Shown here: piece by piece, positions 7,884 through 16,405 of the stretch
Position numbering within the stretch: the stretch's first letter is position 1
Layout: every line of letters begins with the position of its first letter
Assembly: GCF_008806775.1 (NCBI RefSeq)
Contig: NZ_WAEM01000002.1
Span: forward strand, 186,001 to 250,000
Direction: 5' to 3'
DNA length: 64,000 nt
Origin: Flavobacterium luteum
GTDB taxonomy: Bacteria > Bacteroidota > Bacteroidia > Flavobacteriales > Flavobacteriaceae
Translations under genes and position numbers: made by a program
The notes under the pieces: generated by a model
Told to the model about the DNA's origin: nothing
The model's input: only the letters and a program-made list of their open reading frames with translations
Database searches by the model: none

Positions 7884-8048
7884 ATGAAATCAATAATTTT
7901 AGAATTAGTAATAAAAAAGAAAGGGAAGAATCACTTTATTAAAATAAACAAATTACAATTAAAGAATAATAATTTTAAGGGTAGAAAGTTTGTATTTATA
8001 AACTTAAAAAAAGTTTTGAAATATCTAAAAAAAACTAAAAAATATTAA
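7884..8048 (+). CDS. Possible small basic protein between the LRR genes
   Basis: A 54-codon plus-strand frame (starts MKSIILELVIKKKG, ends YLKKTKKY) in the 425-base gap between the two LRR genes, with about a third lysine and few acidic residues. An open frame of this length is less expected by chance in DNA this AT-rich, and a -7 box lies just upstream. I do not recognise a family. It could equally be noise; there is no ribosome binding site to test, since Flavobacteria rarely use one. The remainder of the gap is featureless AT-rich sequence apart from the palindromic promoter. Confidence 0.3.
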   Translation: MKSIILELVIKKKGKNHFIKINKLQLKNNNFKGRKFVFINLKKVLKYLKKTKKY

Positions 8049-8100
8049 AAAATTTACTAGATCCAACTGTGAGCAATTATACCTCGCTTAAATCAATAAA

Positions 8101-8128
8101 AAAAAACCATCAACTTACGTTGATGGTT
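8101..8128 (-). terminator. Terminator of second LRR gene
   Basis: Perfect 10-bp stem AACCATCAAC / GTTGATGGTT with loop TTAC, followed on the minus strand by a T tract. Confidence 0.75.
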
Positions 8129-8162
8129 CAAACCAATTTAATTATAAATATTCACCAAAATA

Positions 8163-9017
8163 TTAATCTTCATTTGCTAGAGCAGAATTTCTATCTGCTT
8201 TAACAGGTAAAACTATTGCAAGACCTTTGTCGTTAATCATTGTCATATTTAAGGTATCTAACTGTGCTAAATTTTTAGAAACTAAACCACTAAACATATT
8301 GTATGAAATATTCATTTCTTTTAAATTATTTAACTTTTCTAAGTTAAAAGGAATTTGACCATCCATATTATTTTCAAACAAACTTAAATTTTCTAGTAAA
8401 GTTAAATTTGCAACTTCATCACTCAATTTACCAGTCAAATTATTGCTGTTTAGTAATAAAACTCGAAGAGATTTCATTCCATAGACAGAACTTGGGATTT
8501 CTCCTTTAATTTCATTATTAAATAATGAAAGTACTTTCAATTCTTTTAAACTTCCTATTTCAGTCGGCAATTCACCAGAAAGTTTATTCATGAACAACTC
8601 TATCGACTGCAAATTAGTAATCGAACCAATAGACGAAGGAATACTTCCGGTTAGTTTATTAAAAGCCAAATTAAAAGTCTTTAATTGTCTTAAATTACCT
8701 ATTGAAGAAGGTATTATCCCTGAAATTGTGTTTTTGAAAAGATTCAATTTTTGAAGATTTACTAGATTACAAATTTCAATGGGCAATTGCCCAATTAAGT
8801 TATTATTAGAAAGGTCTAGAGCAATAACTTTATCTTTTTGTAATTTAACACCATACCATGATGAAACTGGAGCATTTAAATCCCATTTATTATTCCAGTT
8901 AGTACCGTTAGTAGCATTGTATAACTTTATTAATGCTTCTTTCTCAGAAACTGAAACATTTGCAATTATAGAAGATGAAGCAATTAAAAACAAAAATAAA
9001 ATAGTAATCTTTTTCAT
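8163..9017 (-). CDS. Secreted leucine-rich-repeat protein (copy 2)
   Basis: A 284-residue paralog of the protein at 6886-7737: signal peptide, cap with LIKLYNATNGTNWNNKWDL, about eight plant-like LRR units (for example LTGSIPSSIGSITNLQ), and an almost identical C-terminal stretch (EMNISYNMFSG then VSKNLAQLDTLNMTMIN). The repeats differ more than the two ends do. No sorting tail or anchor is seen. The gene has its own promoter palindrome and terminator, so the duplication copied a complete transcription unit. Probable surface or secreted binding protein, ligand unknown. Confidence 0.85.
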   Translation of the reverse strand: MKKITILFLFLIASSSIIANVSVSEKEALIKLYNATNGTNWNNKWDLNAPVSSWYGVKLQKDKVIALDLSNNNLIGQLPIEICNLVNLQKLNLFKNTISGIIPSSIGNLRQLKTFNLAFNKLTGSIPSSIGSITNLQSIELFMNKLSGELPTEIGSLKELKVLSLFNNEIKGEIPSSVYGMKSLRVLLLNSNNLTGKLSDEVANLTLLENLSLFENNMDGQIPFNLEKLNNLKEMNISYNMFSGLVSKNLAQLDTLNMTMINDKGLAIVLPVKADRNSALANED

Positions 9018-9064
9018 AATAATAGTATTTGCAATTATTTATGCTGTAAATGTATATTTGAAAA

Positions 9065-9086
9065 CGATTATATGCAAATAAAATCG
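9065..9086 (-). promoter_or_regulatory. Palindromic promoter element of LRR gene 2
   Basis: CGATTATAT, 4 bases, ATAAAATCG: the same inverted repeat as before LRR gene 1 with one mismatch, again exactly 48 bases before the start codon. The overlapping -7 box is weaker here (TTTATTTG). Confidence 0.55.
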
Positions 9087-9171
9087 ATTAAATGTAATTT
9101 ATTTAACTTTATTAGGTAATATTTCCTACAATTATTAAATCTCTAAAGATTTAATAAGTCGGGATTTAATT

Positions 9172-9447
9172 TTATAATTCATTAATAGCTTTTGCCAAAT
9201 CGAAATCTTTTATTGTTACACCGTTTGCATCGTGAGTTGTTAATCGAATGGTAACTTTATTGTAGATATTTATCAATTCTGGATGATGATTCTTTTTTTC
9301 AGATAAGACTCCTACTTGAACAATAAACGCTAAGGCTTGCGAAAAATTTTTAAATACAAAATGTTTTTCAATTGCATTGCTGTTATAAAACCAATTAGTA
9401 AGACCTACTAATTCGTGTTTGATTGTTTCTATGTCTAACAATTTCAT
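9172..9447 (-). CDS. 4a-hydroxytetrahydrobiopterin dehydratase (PCD)
   Basis: Pterin-4a-carbinolamine dehydratase, which recycles the cofactor of aromatic amino acid hydroxylases. The 91-residue length is normal and the active-site signature is intact: KKNHHPELINIYNKVTIRL followed by TTHDANGVTIKDFDLA, including the two histidines and the later histidine of the catalytic trio. It stands alone on the minus strand. Downstream (9132-9157) is an 11-bp hairpin, TTATTAAATCT/AGATTTAATAA, without a clear T tract. Confidence 0.92.
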   Translation of the reverse strand: MKLLDIETIKHELVGLTNWFYNSNAIEKHFVFKNFSQALAFIVQVGVLSEKKNHHPELINIYNKVTIRLTTHDANGVTIKDFDLAKAINEL

Positions 9448-9511
9448 TTTTTATTATAAAATTAGGTTAAAAAGGAATAAGTTACTTCAACATTAACTTA
9501 ATTGTTTAATT

Positions 9512-10681
9512 TTGACCAACAGCAATCACGATTTGAAGACTCCGTTAACTTTCGAAATTTACTCAACCACTAAAGAACTTCCTATTACTTGGGATACAAT
9601 AGCTAAAGACAATATCTTCTTAACTAACTCTTATCTTGAAATATTAGAAAAAGCCGCCCCCAAAAACATGACCTGCTTTTTTATCGGACTTTTTAAAAAT
9701 GAAATATTAGTTGGGATTGCACTCGCGCAATTTTTGGATTTAAATAAATTAGAATCCTTTGGCGAAAGAGACAAATGTATAAAAACTATGATTCGGAATT
9801 TTGCCTTTAAAAATTTTAGTTCTCATGTTTTATTTATAGGAAATAATATGTTAACAGGTCAAAACGCCTATGTTTTTTGTAATGATGTAAATAAATTTCA
9901 AGCTCTAAAAACAGTACACCAAGCAGCAAATTCATTAAAAAACCAACTAAAAACGAAAGGCAAGAGAGTACATATTTTGACCTTTAAAGATTTTTATGAA
10001 GATAATCTTGAAAATTTTAATTTGCTAGAATTCAATAACTTTTATAAATTCTCGACACAACCTAATATGGTTTTTTCTGTTGCTGATAATTGGAAAACCG
10101 AAGATGATTATATCAATTCCCTATCTAAAAAATATCGAGATCAATACAAACGCTCACGAAAAAAAGGGGAAGGCATTAAAAAAAAACGGATGAATCTGAA
10201 CGACATCATTGCTAATGAAACTGTTATTTATGAATTGTATTTTCATGTTGCTAAAAACGCGCCTTTTAATACTTTCTTCCTTCCAAAAAATCACTTTAGA
10301 GTTTTTAAAGAATTAATGCACGATAAATTTCTGTTTTACGGTTATTTCTTAAACGAAAAACTAATAGGTTTTAATACTTTAATTAAGAACGGGAAAGTTT
10401 TAGATACCTACTTTTTAGGTTATGACGACACACTGCAGCGCGAAAAAATGTTATATTTAAATATGTTATACGATATGATTTTCTATGCTATAAAAAAAGA
10501 TTTTAAAGAAATTATTTTTGCAAGAACTGCATTAGAAATAAAAAGTTCAGTTGGAGCAAAACCTATAGAAACGTTTGGTTTTATATCACATTCAAACAGT
10601 TTAATTAATCGCAAAATGAGCAAACTATTTAATTATTTAGAACCTAAAACTATTTGGCAGGAACGTAATCCGTTTAAATAA
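9512..10681 (+). CDS. GNAT-fold acyltransferase-like protein
   Basis: A 389-residue cytoplasmic protein. The second half (about residues 195-365) has the FemAB/GNAT-like pattern: a basic region YINSLSKKYRDQYKRSRKKG, then a substrate-handling part with FLFYGYFLNEKLIGFNTLIKNG and YLNMLYDMIFYAIKKDFKEIIFARTALEIK. Similar proteins are commonly labelled peptidoglycan biosynthesis or GNAT family proteins in Flavobacteria; the acyl donor and acceptor are unknown. No ATG is available near the N-terminus, so TTG at 9512 is used; it overlaps a TAATTTTG sequence that also looks like a -7 box, so the true start is uncertain. Confidence 0.6.
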   Translation: MTNSNHDLKTPLTFEIYSTTKELPITWDTIAKDNIFLTNSYLEILEKAAPKNMTCFFIGLFKNEILVGIALAQFLDLNKLESFGERDKCIKTMIRNFAFKNFSSHVLFIGNNMLTGQNAYVFCNDVNKFQALKTVHQAANSLKNQLKTKGKRVHILTFKDFYEDNLENFNLLEFNNFYKFSTQPNMVFSVADNWKTEDDYINSLSKKYRDQYKRSRKKGEGIKKKRMNLNDIIANETVIYELYFHVAKNAPFNTFFLPKNHFRVFKELMHDKFLFYGYFLNEKLIGFNTLIKNGKVLDTYFLGYDDTLQREKMLYLNMLYDMIFYAIKKDFKEIIFARTALEIKSSVGAKPIETFGFISHSNSLINRKMSKLFNYLEPKTIWQERNPFK

Positions 10682-10696
10682 TTATTAGAAATTCTT

Positions 10697-11566
10697 TTAA
10701 GGAATAGCTACTTTTATTCGTTTGGGTGAAATTTTAATATCAAGACGTGTTTTGGTACCGCAGTATTCTCCATCCATTTGAAAGCTAACTGGAGAATTAG
10801 TTGTAATTGTTGCCTTGTCTGTTGAGATAATTTCAATATCATCAGAATTAATTGGCATATTGCCAGTAATGATTTTTCCTAAAACTATTAAATCTAAGTT
10901 TTTCAATATCACTAATTCAAATTTTCCATCATTCATTTCACCATCTGGATTTATGATTATTCCTGAACCATATTTTTTAGCATTAGCTATTACAATCATT
11001 CTTGCTAAACATTCTATAGTTTTATTATTAGCTGTAATTGTCGCTTTAAAAGGCTCTTCTAAATCTATAATAGTTGTTAATATTTGCAAGGCATATCCCC
11101 ATTTTCCTCGAATAAGACTCTTCTCGTAGTTTTTGATAAGTTCAGCATTAAGTCCTAAATCACTTAAATGCATGCTTTTTTCATTATTAATTTCGATAAC
11201 ATCAATCTCTAAATATTTATTTAGGAAAGCAACGCTTAAATTTTCTTCCAGTGTTTCTGGCAAATCTAAATCAGCGGCTAAGCCATTAGAAGAACCCGCA
11301 GGTAGAACACCCAGGATTACATTGTCCTTTTCTATTGCTTCAGCAACCATTTTTATGGTGCCATCTCCGCCAGCAATAATGATTCTTTCTGGACTATAAG
11401 TATCGTAAAGGGATTTTATATTTGCGATATCATTTTTTCCTGAAGTTTTATAAATATACAGTTTGCAATTTACTTTTTTAGCAAAAAGCTTTGTAGCATT
11501 TATAAATTCAGTTTTATCAATTGCTCCAGAAATCGGGTTCACAACCATTACAACATTCTTTTCCAA
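10697..11566 (-). CDS. Diacylglycerol/lipid kinase family protein
   Basis: A DAGK-catalytic-domain protein of the YegS/BmrU/DgkB group, 289 residues. It begins with the family strand VVMVVNPISG, has the nucleotide-binding IIAGGDGTIKMVAEAI (GGDGT at 66-70) and the LPAGSSNGLAADL loop, followed by the C-terminal beta-sandwich. Members phosphorylate diacylglycerol, sphingosine-like bases or related lipids at the membrane face. It is divergent from an APP1-type phosphatase gene, 65 bases between the starts, which suggests a coupled lipid phosphorylation/dephosphorylation pair. Confidence 0.88.
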   Translation of the reverse strand: MEKNVVMVVNPISGAIDKTEFINATKLFAKKVNCKLYIYKTSGKNDIANIKSLYDTYSPERIIIAGGDGTIKMVAEAIEKDNVILGVLPAGSSNGLAADLDLPETLEENLSVAFLNKYLEIDVIEINNEKSMHLSDLGLNAELIKNYEKSLIRGKWGYALQILTTIIDLEEPFKATITANNKTIECLARMIVIANAKKYGSGIIINPDGEMNDGKFELVILKNLDLIVLGKIITGNMPINSDDIEIISTDKATITTNSPVSFQMDGEYCGTKTRLDIKISPKRIKVAIP

Positions 11567-11631
11567 ATTTTAATTTCTTTTATTCATTAAAAATAATTAA
11601 ATTTAAACTCCTATCAAAATTACTACTTTAA

Positions 11632-12597
11632 ATGGAACCAATTTTAAAATTATATCGTGGCTATGCTAATGACCAAGAATTAATTGTGATGGGACATGTT
11701 TTTAAAGCAACTTCAATAAAAGAATATGATTTTCAGAAAAAAAACCTAAAAAATGCTACTTCAATTATTAATATGTTTAGAATAAAAACTCAGTCTAATG
11801 CTGATGTTTATTTAGAACACAATAACTCAAAAATTCATACTAAAACCCTAAAAGATGGCTACTTTAAATTTTGTGTGCCTTTAGATAAAATTAATAATTA
11901 CGGTTGGATAGAATATAAAGTAAGTCTTATATATAACAACAAACCAATAACAACTAAGGAAAGTTACATTCGTCCTCATAAAGGAAATTTAGGAATCATA
12001 TCTGACATTGACGATACTTTTTTGGTCTCTCACACGCTAAATCCTTTTAAGAAATTATATATTATGTTGTTTAGAAACATTAACAACAGAAAAATTTTTA
12101 AGGATGTTGTCTCTCATTATCAAGCTTTGAGTTCTTCAGGAAGGTCTAATAATGACGAGAAAAATGCATTCTTTTATGTTTCAAGCAGTGAATGGAATTT
12201 ATACCGATTTATAACAAAGTTCACGGAAATTCATCAATTGCCTAAAGCGGTTTTATTGTTAAAAGATATTAAAACTAGTTTGACTGATTTTTTTTTTACA
12301 AGAAGGAGCAATCACAATCACAAATTTGAAAAAATTAAACACATTTTGGAGTTTTATCCGAATTTAAAATATGTTTTACTAGGAGATGACTCTCAAGACG
12401 ATCCGTTTTTGTATGAAGCTATTTGCAAAATATTTCCAGTAACTGTTAAAGCTGTTTATATTAGACAAACTGGAAGCCATAAAAAGAAGGCAGCAATTGA
12501 TGCCTTGAACACTTTAGAAAGCTTGAAAGTAGCTGTTTGCTATTTTAAAAACAGTAGTGAGGCTATCACACATTCTAAATCAATTGGAATTATATAA
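11632..12597 (+). CDS. APP1-like phosphatidate phosphatase (DUF2183)
   Basis: A 321-residue protein with an N-terminal beta-rich region (about 1-115) and the DUF2183/App1 catalytic domain of the HAD type: SDIDDTFLVS at 124-133 gives the DxDxT nucleophile loop, FFYVSSSEWNLYRF the second motif, and YVLLGDDSQDDPFLY the acidic fourth motif. Yeast App1 is a phosphatidate phosphatase, so this enzyme may reverse the reaction of the divergent lipid kinase. No signal peptide or membrane helix is visible. Confidence 0.85.
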   Translation: MEPILKLYRGYANDQELIVMGHVFKATSIKEYDFQKKNLKNATSIINMFRIKTQSNADVYLEHNNSKIHTKTLKDGYFKFCVPLDKINNYGWIEYKVSLIYNNKPITTKESYIRPHKGNLGIISDIDDTFLVSHTLNPFKKLYIMLFRNINNRKIFKDVVSHYQALSSSGRSNNDEKNAFFYVSSSEWNLYRFITKFTEIHQLPKAVLLLKDIKTSLTDFFFTRRSNHNHKFEKIKHILEFYPNLKYVLLGDDSQDDPFLYEAICKIFPVTVKAVYIRQTGSHKKKAAIDALNTLESLKVAVCYFKNSSEAITHSKSIGII

Positions 12598-12638
12598 AAA
12601 ATAACCTACTTTGTAATACTAATTTTTATTCAAAAATA

Positions 12639-13847
12639 ATGTTATACGATTTTAATTTTTACTCTTCTCTCCTACTAATCACTTTTACTCAAGGTGTAAT
12701 TTATTGTTTGTTGTTATTAAAAAAAGGAATTCAAACGGAAGATAAATCCAATTTTTGGCTAAGTATATTTGTCTTTTTATGCAGCATGTTTATTGCACCT
12801 TGGATGCTTGGTTTTGCTGGCTGGTATGACAATCAGCCATATCGAGATTTTATGTTCTATATGCCTTTTCAGCATTTATTTTTTATTGGACCAATCATTT
12901 TTTTCTACACGCAGTCACTACTGAATCCATCATTTAAATTTAATAAAAAAAATGCGCTTCATTTAGTTCCAGGCTTACTATATCTTGTTTATAATTTATA
13001 CGTTTTCGTTTACGACAAAATAATCATCAAGGATTATTATTTCTACCAAGATGGCATTGATAAAGATTTTGATGAATGGTATCAGACTATCGGTAAAATT
13101 TCAATGACCCTATATTTTATACTTACAATTAGATATTATAATAGGTATAAAAAATTGATTGTTCAATTAACTAGTAATGCAGATTCAATGTTGTATAAAT
13201 GGATAAAAAATTATTTAATAGCATTTTTAATCATGCTATTGTTACCATATGCTTTTGAAGTTATTAATTATTTCTATCCAAGTACAAATTCATATAAGGA
13301 TGGCTGGTGGTTTTATTTAGCTTTTTCATTGGTGCTCTACTATATTGCTTTAACAGGATATTCGAATGAAGTACATTCTAAAATAGGGTTTAAAATGTCT
13401 GCTTTTGACTCTAAACCAATTTTACTTTTAACTACTTCAGATTCTTTTCCTGATGAAGAAAATATTATTGATATCGATTTTGAGGAGCAAAACGAAAAAA
13501 AATCAGAAGAAGTTGAAATATGGAAAAAGCAAATAGAAAGACTGATTCAGTCTGAAAAATTGTATCAAGATCCAGAATTAACTTTAGCTGAAGTGGCTAA
13601 AAAATTGCAAACTAACACCTCAGTTATTTCAAAAGCAATTAATCAAGGTTTTCAAATGAATTTTAATGACTTCATTAATAATTATAGAATAGAAGCTGTA
13701 AAAGATTTGTTTGCAAAAGGCGAGCATAAAAAATCTACTTTATTAGGAATTGCTTATGATTGTGGGTTCAATTCGAAAGCTACTTTTAATAGAGCCTTTA
13801 AGAAAAGTACCAATTTTTCTCCAAAAGAATACCTAAACACGATTTGA
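12639..13847 (+). CDS. Membrane-anchored AraC-family transcriptional regulator
   Basis: About residues 1-235 contain six or seven hydrophobic helices and the C-terminal third (about 300-402) is an AraC double helix-turn-helix: LTLAEVAKKLQTNTSVISKAI and LLGIAYDCGFNSKATFNRAFK, ending in the typical FSPKEYL. The layout suggests a sensor in the inner membrane with the DNA-binding part in the cytoplasm. It precedes a run of small envelope genes in the same direction, which are possible targets. Signal unknown. Confidence 0.85.
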   Translation: MLYDFNFYSSLLLITFTQGVIYCLLLLKKGIQTEDKSNFWLSIFVFLCSMFIAPWMLGFAGWYDNQPYRDFMFYMPFQHLFFIGPIIFFYTQSLLNPSFKFNKKNALHLVPGLLYLVYNLYVFVYDKIIIKDYYFYQDGIDKDFDEWYQTIGKISMTLYFILTIRYYNRYKKLIVQLTSNADSMLYKWIKNYLIAFLIMLLLPYAFEVINYFYPSTNSYKDGWWFYLAFSLVLYYIALTGYSNEVHSKIGFKMSAFDSKPILLLTTSDSFPDEENIIDIDFEEQNEKKSEEVEIWKKQIERLIQSEKLYQDPELTLAEVAKKLQTNTSVISKAINQGFQMNFNDFINNYRIEAVKDLFAKGEHKKSTLLGIAYDCGFNSKATFNRAFKKSTNFSPKEYLNTI

Positions 13848-13901
13848 TACTTATCAAATAAATCGTGTTTAAATCTTGTATTTACTTACTTTTTATGTTA
13901 T

Positions 13902-13940
13902 TTATAATTTGAGACCTACTTTGTTTGGCTCAAATTATAA
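13902..13940 (+). terminator. 12-bp inverted repeat after the AraC gene
   Basis: Perfect inverted repeat TTATAATTTGAG / CTCAAATTATAA with a 15-base loop, 55 bases after the AraC stop codon. It probably ends that transcript, though the following T-rich stretch is interrupted. Confidence 0.45.
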
Positions 13941-14029
13941 TTTGCATCGTTTTGTTGTTGTTGTTCTCGCAATTTTGCTATATCAAATAACCAGAAATCG
14001 AAATAACGGTTTCATAAAACTTATAAAAA

Positions 14030-14386
14030 ATGAGAACTTCATTAACAACAATTATTTTATCCTTAATTATTACATCTTGTAGTGTATTTGGATCATTAAC
14101 ATCTAACACGACTATTAAACCAAATGACAGTTTTGTTTTAGGAAATAATGAACACGGAACATTTAAAGTAAAACTCAAAAACGTTTCTAATCATTCTCTT
14201 ACATTACTTATGGCTCCTATTGAAGGTGGAACTCATTCGCCAGTTATGGTAAAACCAAATGAAAACGTAACTGTAAAAGCAGAACGCAACACCGCACTTA
14301 TTATAGAAAACAAATCAGATGAAGAGGCTTCGGTAGATTTGTATGTAACAGGTGATACCGGCTTATCAATGGGTTACAAAAAATAA
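14030..14386 (+). CDS. Small lipoprotein of unknown function
   Basis: 118 residues with a short hydrophobic leader ending in a lipobox (LSLIITSC, Cys near 17), so it is probably anchored in an envelope membrane. The mature part is beta-rich with KVKLKNVSNHSLTLLMAP and KPNENVTVKAERNTALIIEN. I do not recognise the family. It is followed 55 bases later by the broken DUF2807 gene in the same direction. Confidence 0.65.
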   Translation: MRTSLTTIILSLIITSCSVFGSLTSNTTIKPNDSFVLGNNEHGTFKVKLKNVSNHSLTLLMAPIEGGTHSPVMVKPNENVTVKAERNTALIIENKSDEEASVDLYVTGDTGLSMGYKK

Positions 14387-14440
14387 AAAGTAATTTCAAT
14401 CATCAAATCAAAAAAAAATTAATTCTTTAAATCAATTATC

Positions 14441-15106
14441 ATGAAAACAATTCTAATTACACTAGCGATGAGTTTAATAACATTTCTATCATCAGCACAA
14501 TTAAAAGGTTCAGGAAAAACAGTAACTAAAACCTATGACTACAATAACTTCGATAAATTATCTTTTGACGATTTAGACGGAAAAATTGAGGTAGAAGTAG
14601 GCAAACCATTTAGCGTTTCTATCACAATTGACGACAATTTAATAAATCTGCTTTCGGTTACAGAGCATTCTGGAAATCAAATTTTAACTGTTTCTCTAAA
14701 AGGAAATAAAAATAACCGAATGTACATTGAAGACACGAAAATTAAAGTAAAAATAACGCTTCCAAATGTTGTTACTTTAAAAAACGATTCTAATGCTTCA
14801 ATGATTGTTACTGGTATCAGTGGAAACTACTTAAAAATAGAAACTTTAGACAATGGAAGTACTACATTAGTTGGAAAAATAGAAAATTTAGAAGTAACAA
14901 ATAGCGGGAACGGAGTTCTAAATGCAAAACAATTAATCGTTTAAAATGCAAAAATCAAAGCAGCGGGAAATGGAAATGTTTACGTTAATGTTAGTCAACT
15001 AATTTCGGCTAAAACATCGGGGAACTGCACCGCTATGAACCTAGGTAAAGCAAAATTTGGAATTGAATCCTCTTCAACAGGTAATTCAAGATTTGTAAAC
15101 AATTAA
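14441..15106 (+). pseudogene. DUF2807 (GIN-domain) secreted protein, broken by a stop codon
   Basis: Starts with a signal peptide (to about residue 20) and the beginning of a DUF2807 beta-helical head domain (KTYDYNNFDKLSFDDLDGKIEV cut short here; then repeating IEVTNSGNG-like turns). After 167 codons there is a TAA at 14942-14944, but the same frame continues without another stop to TAA at 15104-15106 and reads as the rest of the domain (IKAAGNGNVYVNVSQLISA and so on). One substitution would restore a 221-residue protein of normal family length. Either a recent nonsense mutation or a sequencing error. The shortened 167-residue product may still be made. Confidence 0.75.
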
Positions 15107-15117
15107 AATTTATAAAT

Positions 15118-15603
15118 ATGAAACTAATAACTACAATAACGAATCCAATTCTAATGCCTCATTGGCTCTTAGATGTTTTATTAACTATACCACGAATAAC
15201 TTGCGGCTATTTATTAACCGTTGAATTTGGTTCGCCTAAATTTGGTTTGCCTTGGTCCAATCCTGATAATGGTTTAGGATTATTTGAAGTCGCTTTTTGG
15301 TTTCCTCAAGATGTGGCACAATATGGTAGTATCTTTGCCATTGCACCAGTATTCTTTGCTTGGATGGGAGCTTTTGCCGAAGGAGTTGGCGGAATCATAT
15401 TAGCGCTTGGTATTCAAACTCGTATTTCTGGCTTTTTAATAATGTGTACGATGCTTGTAGCCATGTTTATGCAACAATGGAACGAAGGCATCTGGATGAT
15501 GTTACCAGCCATGGGATTTTTATGGATTGGGATGTTCTATATGATTCTCGGATCAGGTCGATTTGGAATCGATTATTTATTCACTAAAAAAACAGTAAAA
15601 TAA
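15118..15603 (+). CDS. DoxX family membrane protein
   Basis: 161 residues with four hydrophobic helices and the DoxX features: an N-terminal helix with RITCGYLLTVEFGSPKFGLP, then AWMGAFAEGVGGIILALGIQTR in the middle (shown to 20 residues or fewer in parts: AWMGAFAEGVGG, ALGIQTR) and a final helix-rich part. DoxX proteins sit in the inner membrane and are linked to redox or sulfur metabolism in some bacteria; the role here is unknown. The stop codon overlaps the ATG of the next gene (TAATG). Confidence 0.85.
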   Translation: MKLITTITNPILMPHWLLDVLLTIPRITCGYLLTVEFGSPKFGLPWSNPDNGLGLFEVAFWFPQDVAQYGSIFAIAPVFFAWMGAFAEGVGGIILALGIQTRISGFLIMCTMLVAMFMQQWNEGIWMMLPAMGFLWIGMFYMILGSGRFGIDYLFTKKTVK

Positions 15604-15962
15604 TGAGAACAATTGCACTATTAACCGCATCAATTTTACTACTTGTAAATACTAGTTGTGTACAAAAAACGTACAAGAAAACCGTCCTTTTTTCACTTGA
15701 TGTTTCGAAAATAAAAAACATCAAAACTGTTGGGATTCGAGGTTGGGACAATCCTTTATCTTGGAACAATGATTATCCAATGAAAGAAATTGTAAAAGAC
15801 AGTTTGTATCAAGCTATTGTTACTGGAAAAACAGGACGAATTTGTACTGAGTTTAAATTTTCTATAAATAACAAGGTTGAACTTGAAGGCAAAGAAAATA
15901 GAAAGGTATATTTTGACGCCAAAAACGATACAACTAAAGTATCTTTTGTTTTTGATAAGTAA
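15603..15962 (+). CDS. Small lipoprotein, coupled to DoxX
   Basis: 119 residues with a lipoprotein signal ending LLLVNTSC (Cys near 19). The mature part is all-beta in appearance, with FSLDVSKIKNIKTVGIRGWD, a W-x-N pattern (PLSWNNDYPM) and a repeat of strands ending TTKVSFVFDK; this looks like a small immunoglobulin-like or starch-binding-type (CBM20-like) fold, but I am not sure. It overlaps the DoxX stop by one base, so the two are co-translated. Confidence 0.7.
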   Translation: MRTIALLTASILLLVNTSCVQKTYKKTVLFSLDVSKIKNIKTVGIRGWDNPLSWNNDYPMKEIVKDSLYQAIVTGKTGRICTEFKFSINNKVELEGKENRKVYFDAKNDTTKVSFVFDK

Positions 15963-15967
15963 TAAAT

Positions 15968-15996
15968 AAAGAGCTTCATTCGAAGCTCTTTTGTTT
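15968..15996. terminator. Bidirectional terminator
   Basis: Stem AAAGAGCTTC / GAAGCTCTTT with loop ATTC between two convergent genes; T tract on the plus side. It overlaps the TGA stop of the DUF4345 gene. Confidence 0.75.
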
Positions 15997-16365
15997 TTTT
16001 AATAGATACGAAGCGTATATTCCAAGTACCAATTCACCAATTGTTCCTAGGACAAAAAGGGTCGATGGCATTCCGTCGGATAGTATAGAAATACTTCGTC
16101 CAAAGGCTAAACCCAGCATAAAAACCATATTGGAGACTGTAGCGATTTTCCAAAAAGCAGGTTTCAAAATTCCGATTATCCAAAGTGCAGAAAAGCAAAG
16201 ATATAATCCCATGATGGCTTTAAAGATATTGGCTTCGTCTATAGAATTTATGGTTATATCAAATAGCAAATCAGGTTGAAAACCATAAACCAAAGCTACT
16301 GGAATGACAATAAATATTGAAATGATAAGATTGAGATTTTTTCTAATCCTTTTTTCATTTTTCAT
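15976..16365 (-). CDS. DUF4345 membrane protein
   Basis: 129 residues with four hydrophobic helices, e.g. IISIFIVIPVALVYG and FMLGLAFGRSISIL, the latter with the GLAFGR motif typical of DUF4345. Inner-membrane protein of unknown function. Convergent with the DoxX/lipoprotein pair. The dispersed repeat copy A lies upstream of it. Confidence 0.75.
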   Translation of the reverse strand: MKNEKRIRKNLNLIISIFIVIPVALVYGFQPDLLFDITINSIDEANIFKAIMGLYLCFSALWIIGILKPAFWKIATVSNMVFMLGLAFGRSISILSDGMPSTLFVLGTIGELVLGIYASYLLKKQKSFE

Positions 16366-16405
16366 AATTCAAAAATAGAAATAATTGTGGTTTGAAAACT
16401 GTATT

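Noticed and set aside
9132-9157. 11-bp hairpin between LRR gene 2 and the pterin dehydratase
   Set aside because: Perfect stem but no T tract on the expected strand; may be a weak terminator, not called.
13876-14082. Plus-strand 68-codon frame before the lipoprotein
   Set aside because: Covers a hairpin and overlaps the start of a better supported lipoprotein gene in another frame.
15360-15587. Second-frame ORF inside the DoxX gene
   Set aside because: Shadow of DoxX, which has clear family features and membrane helices.
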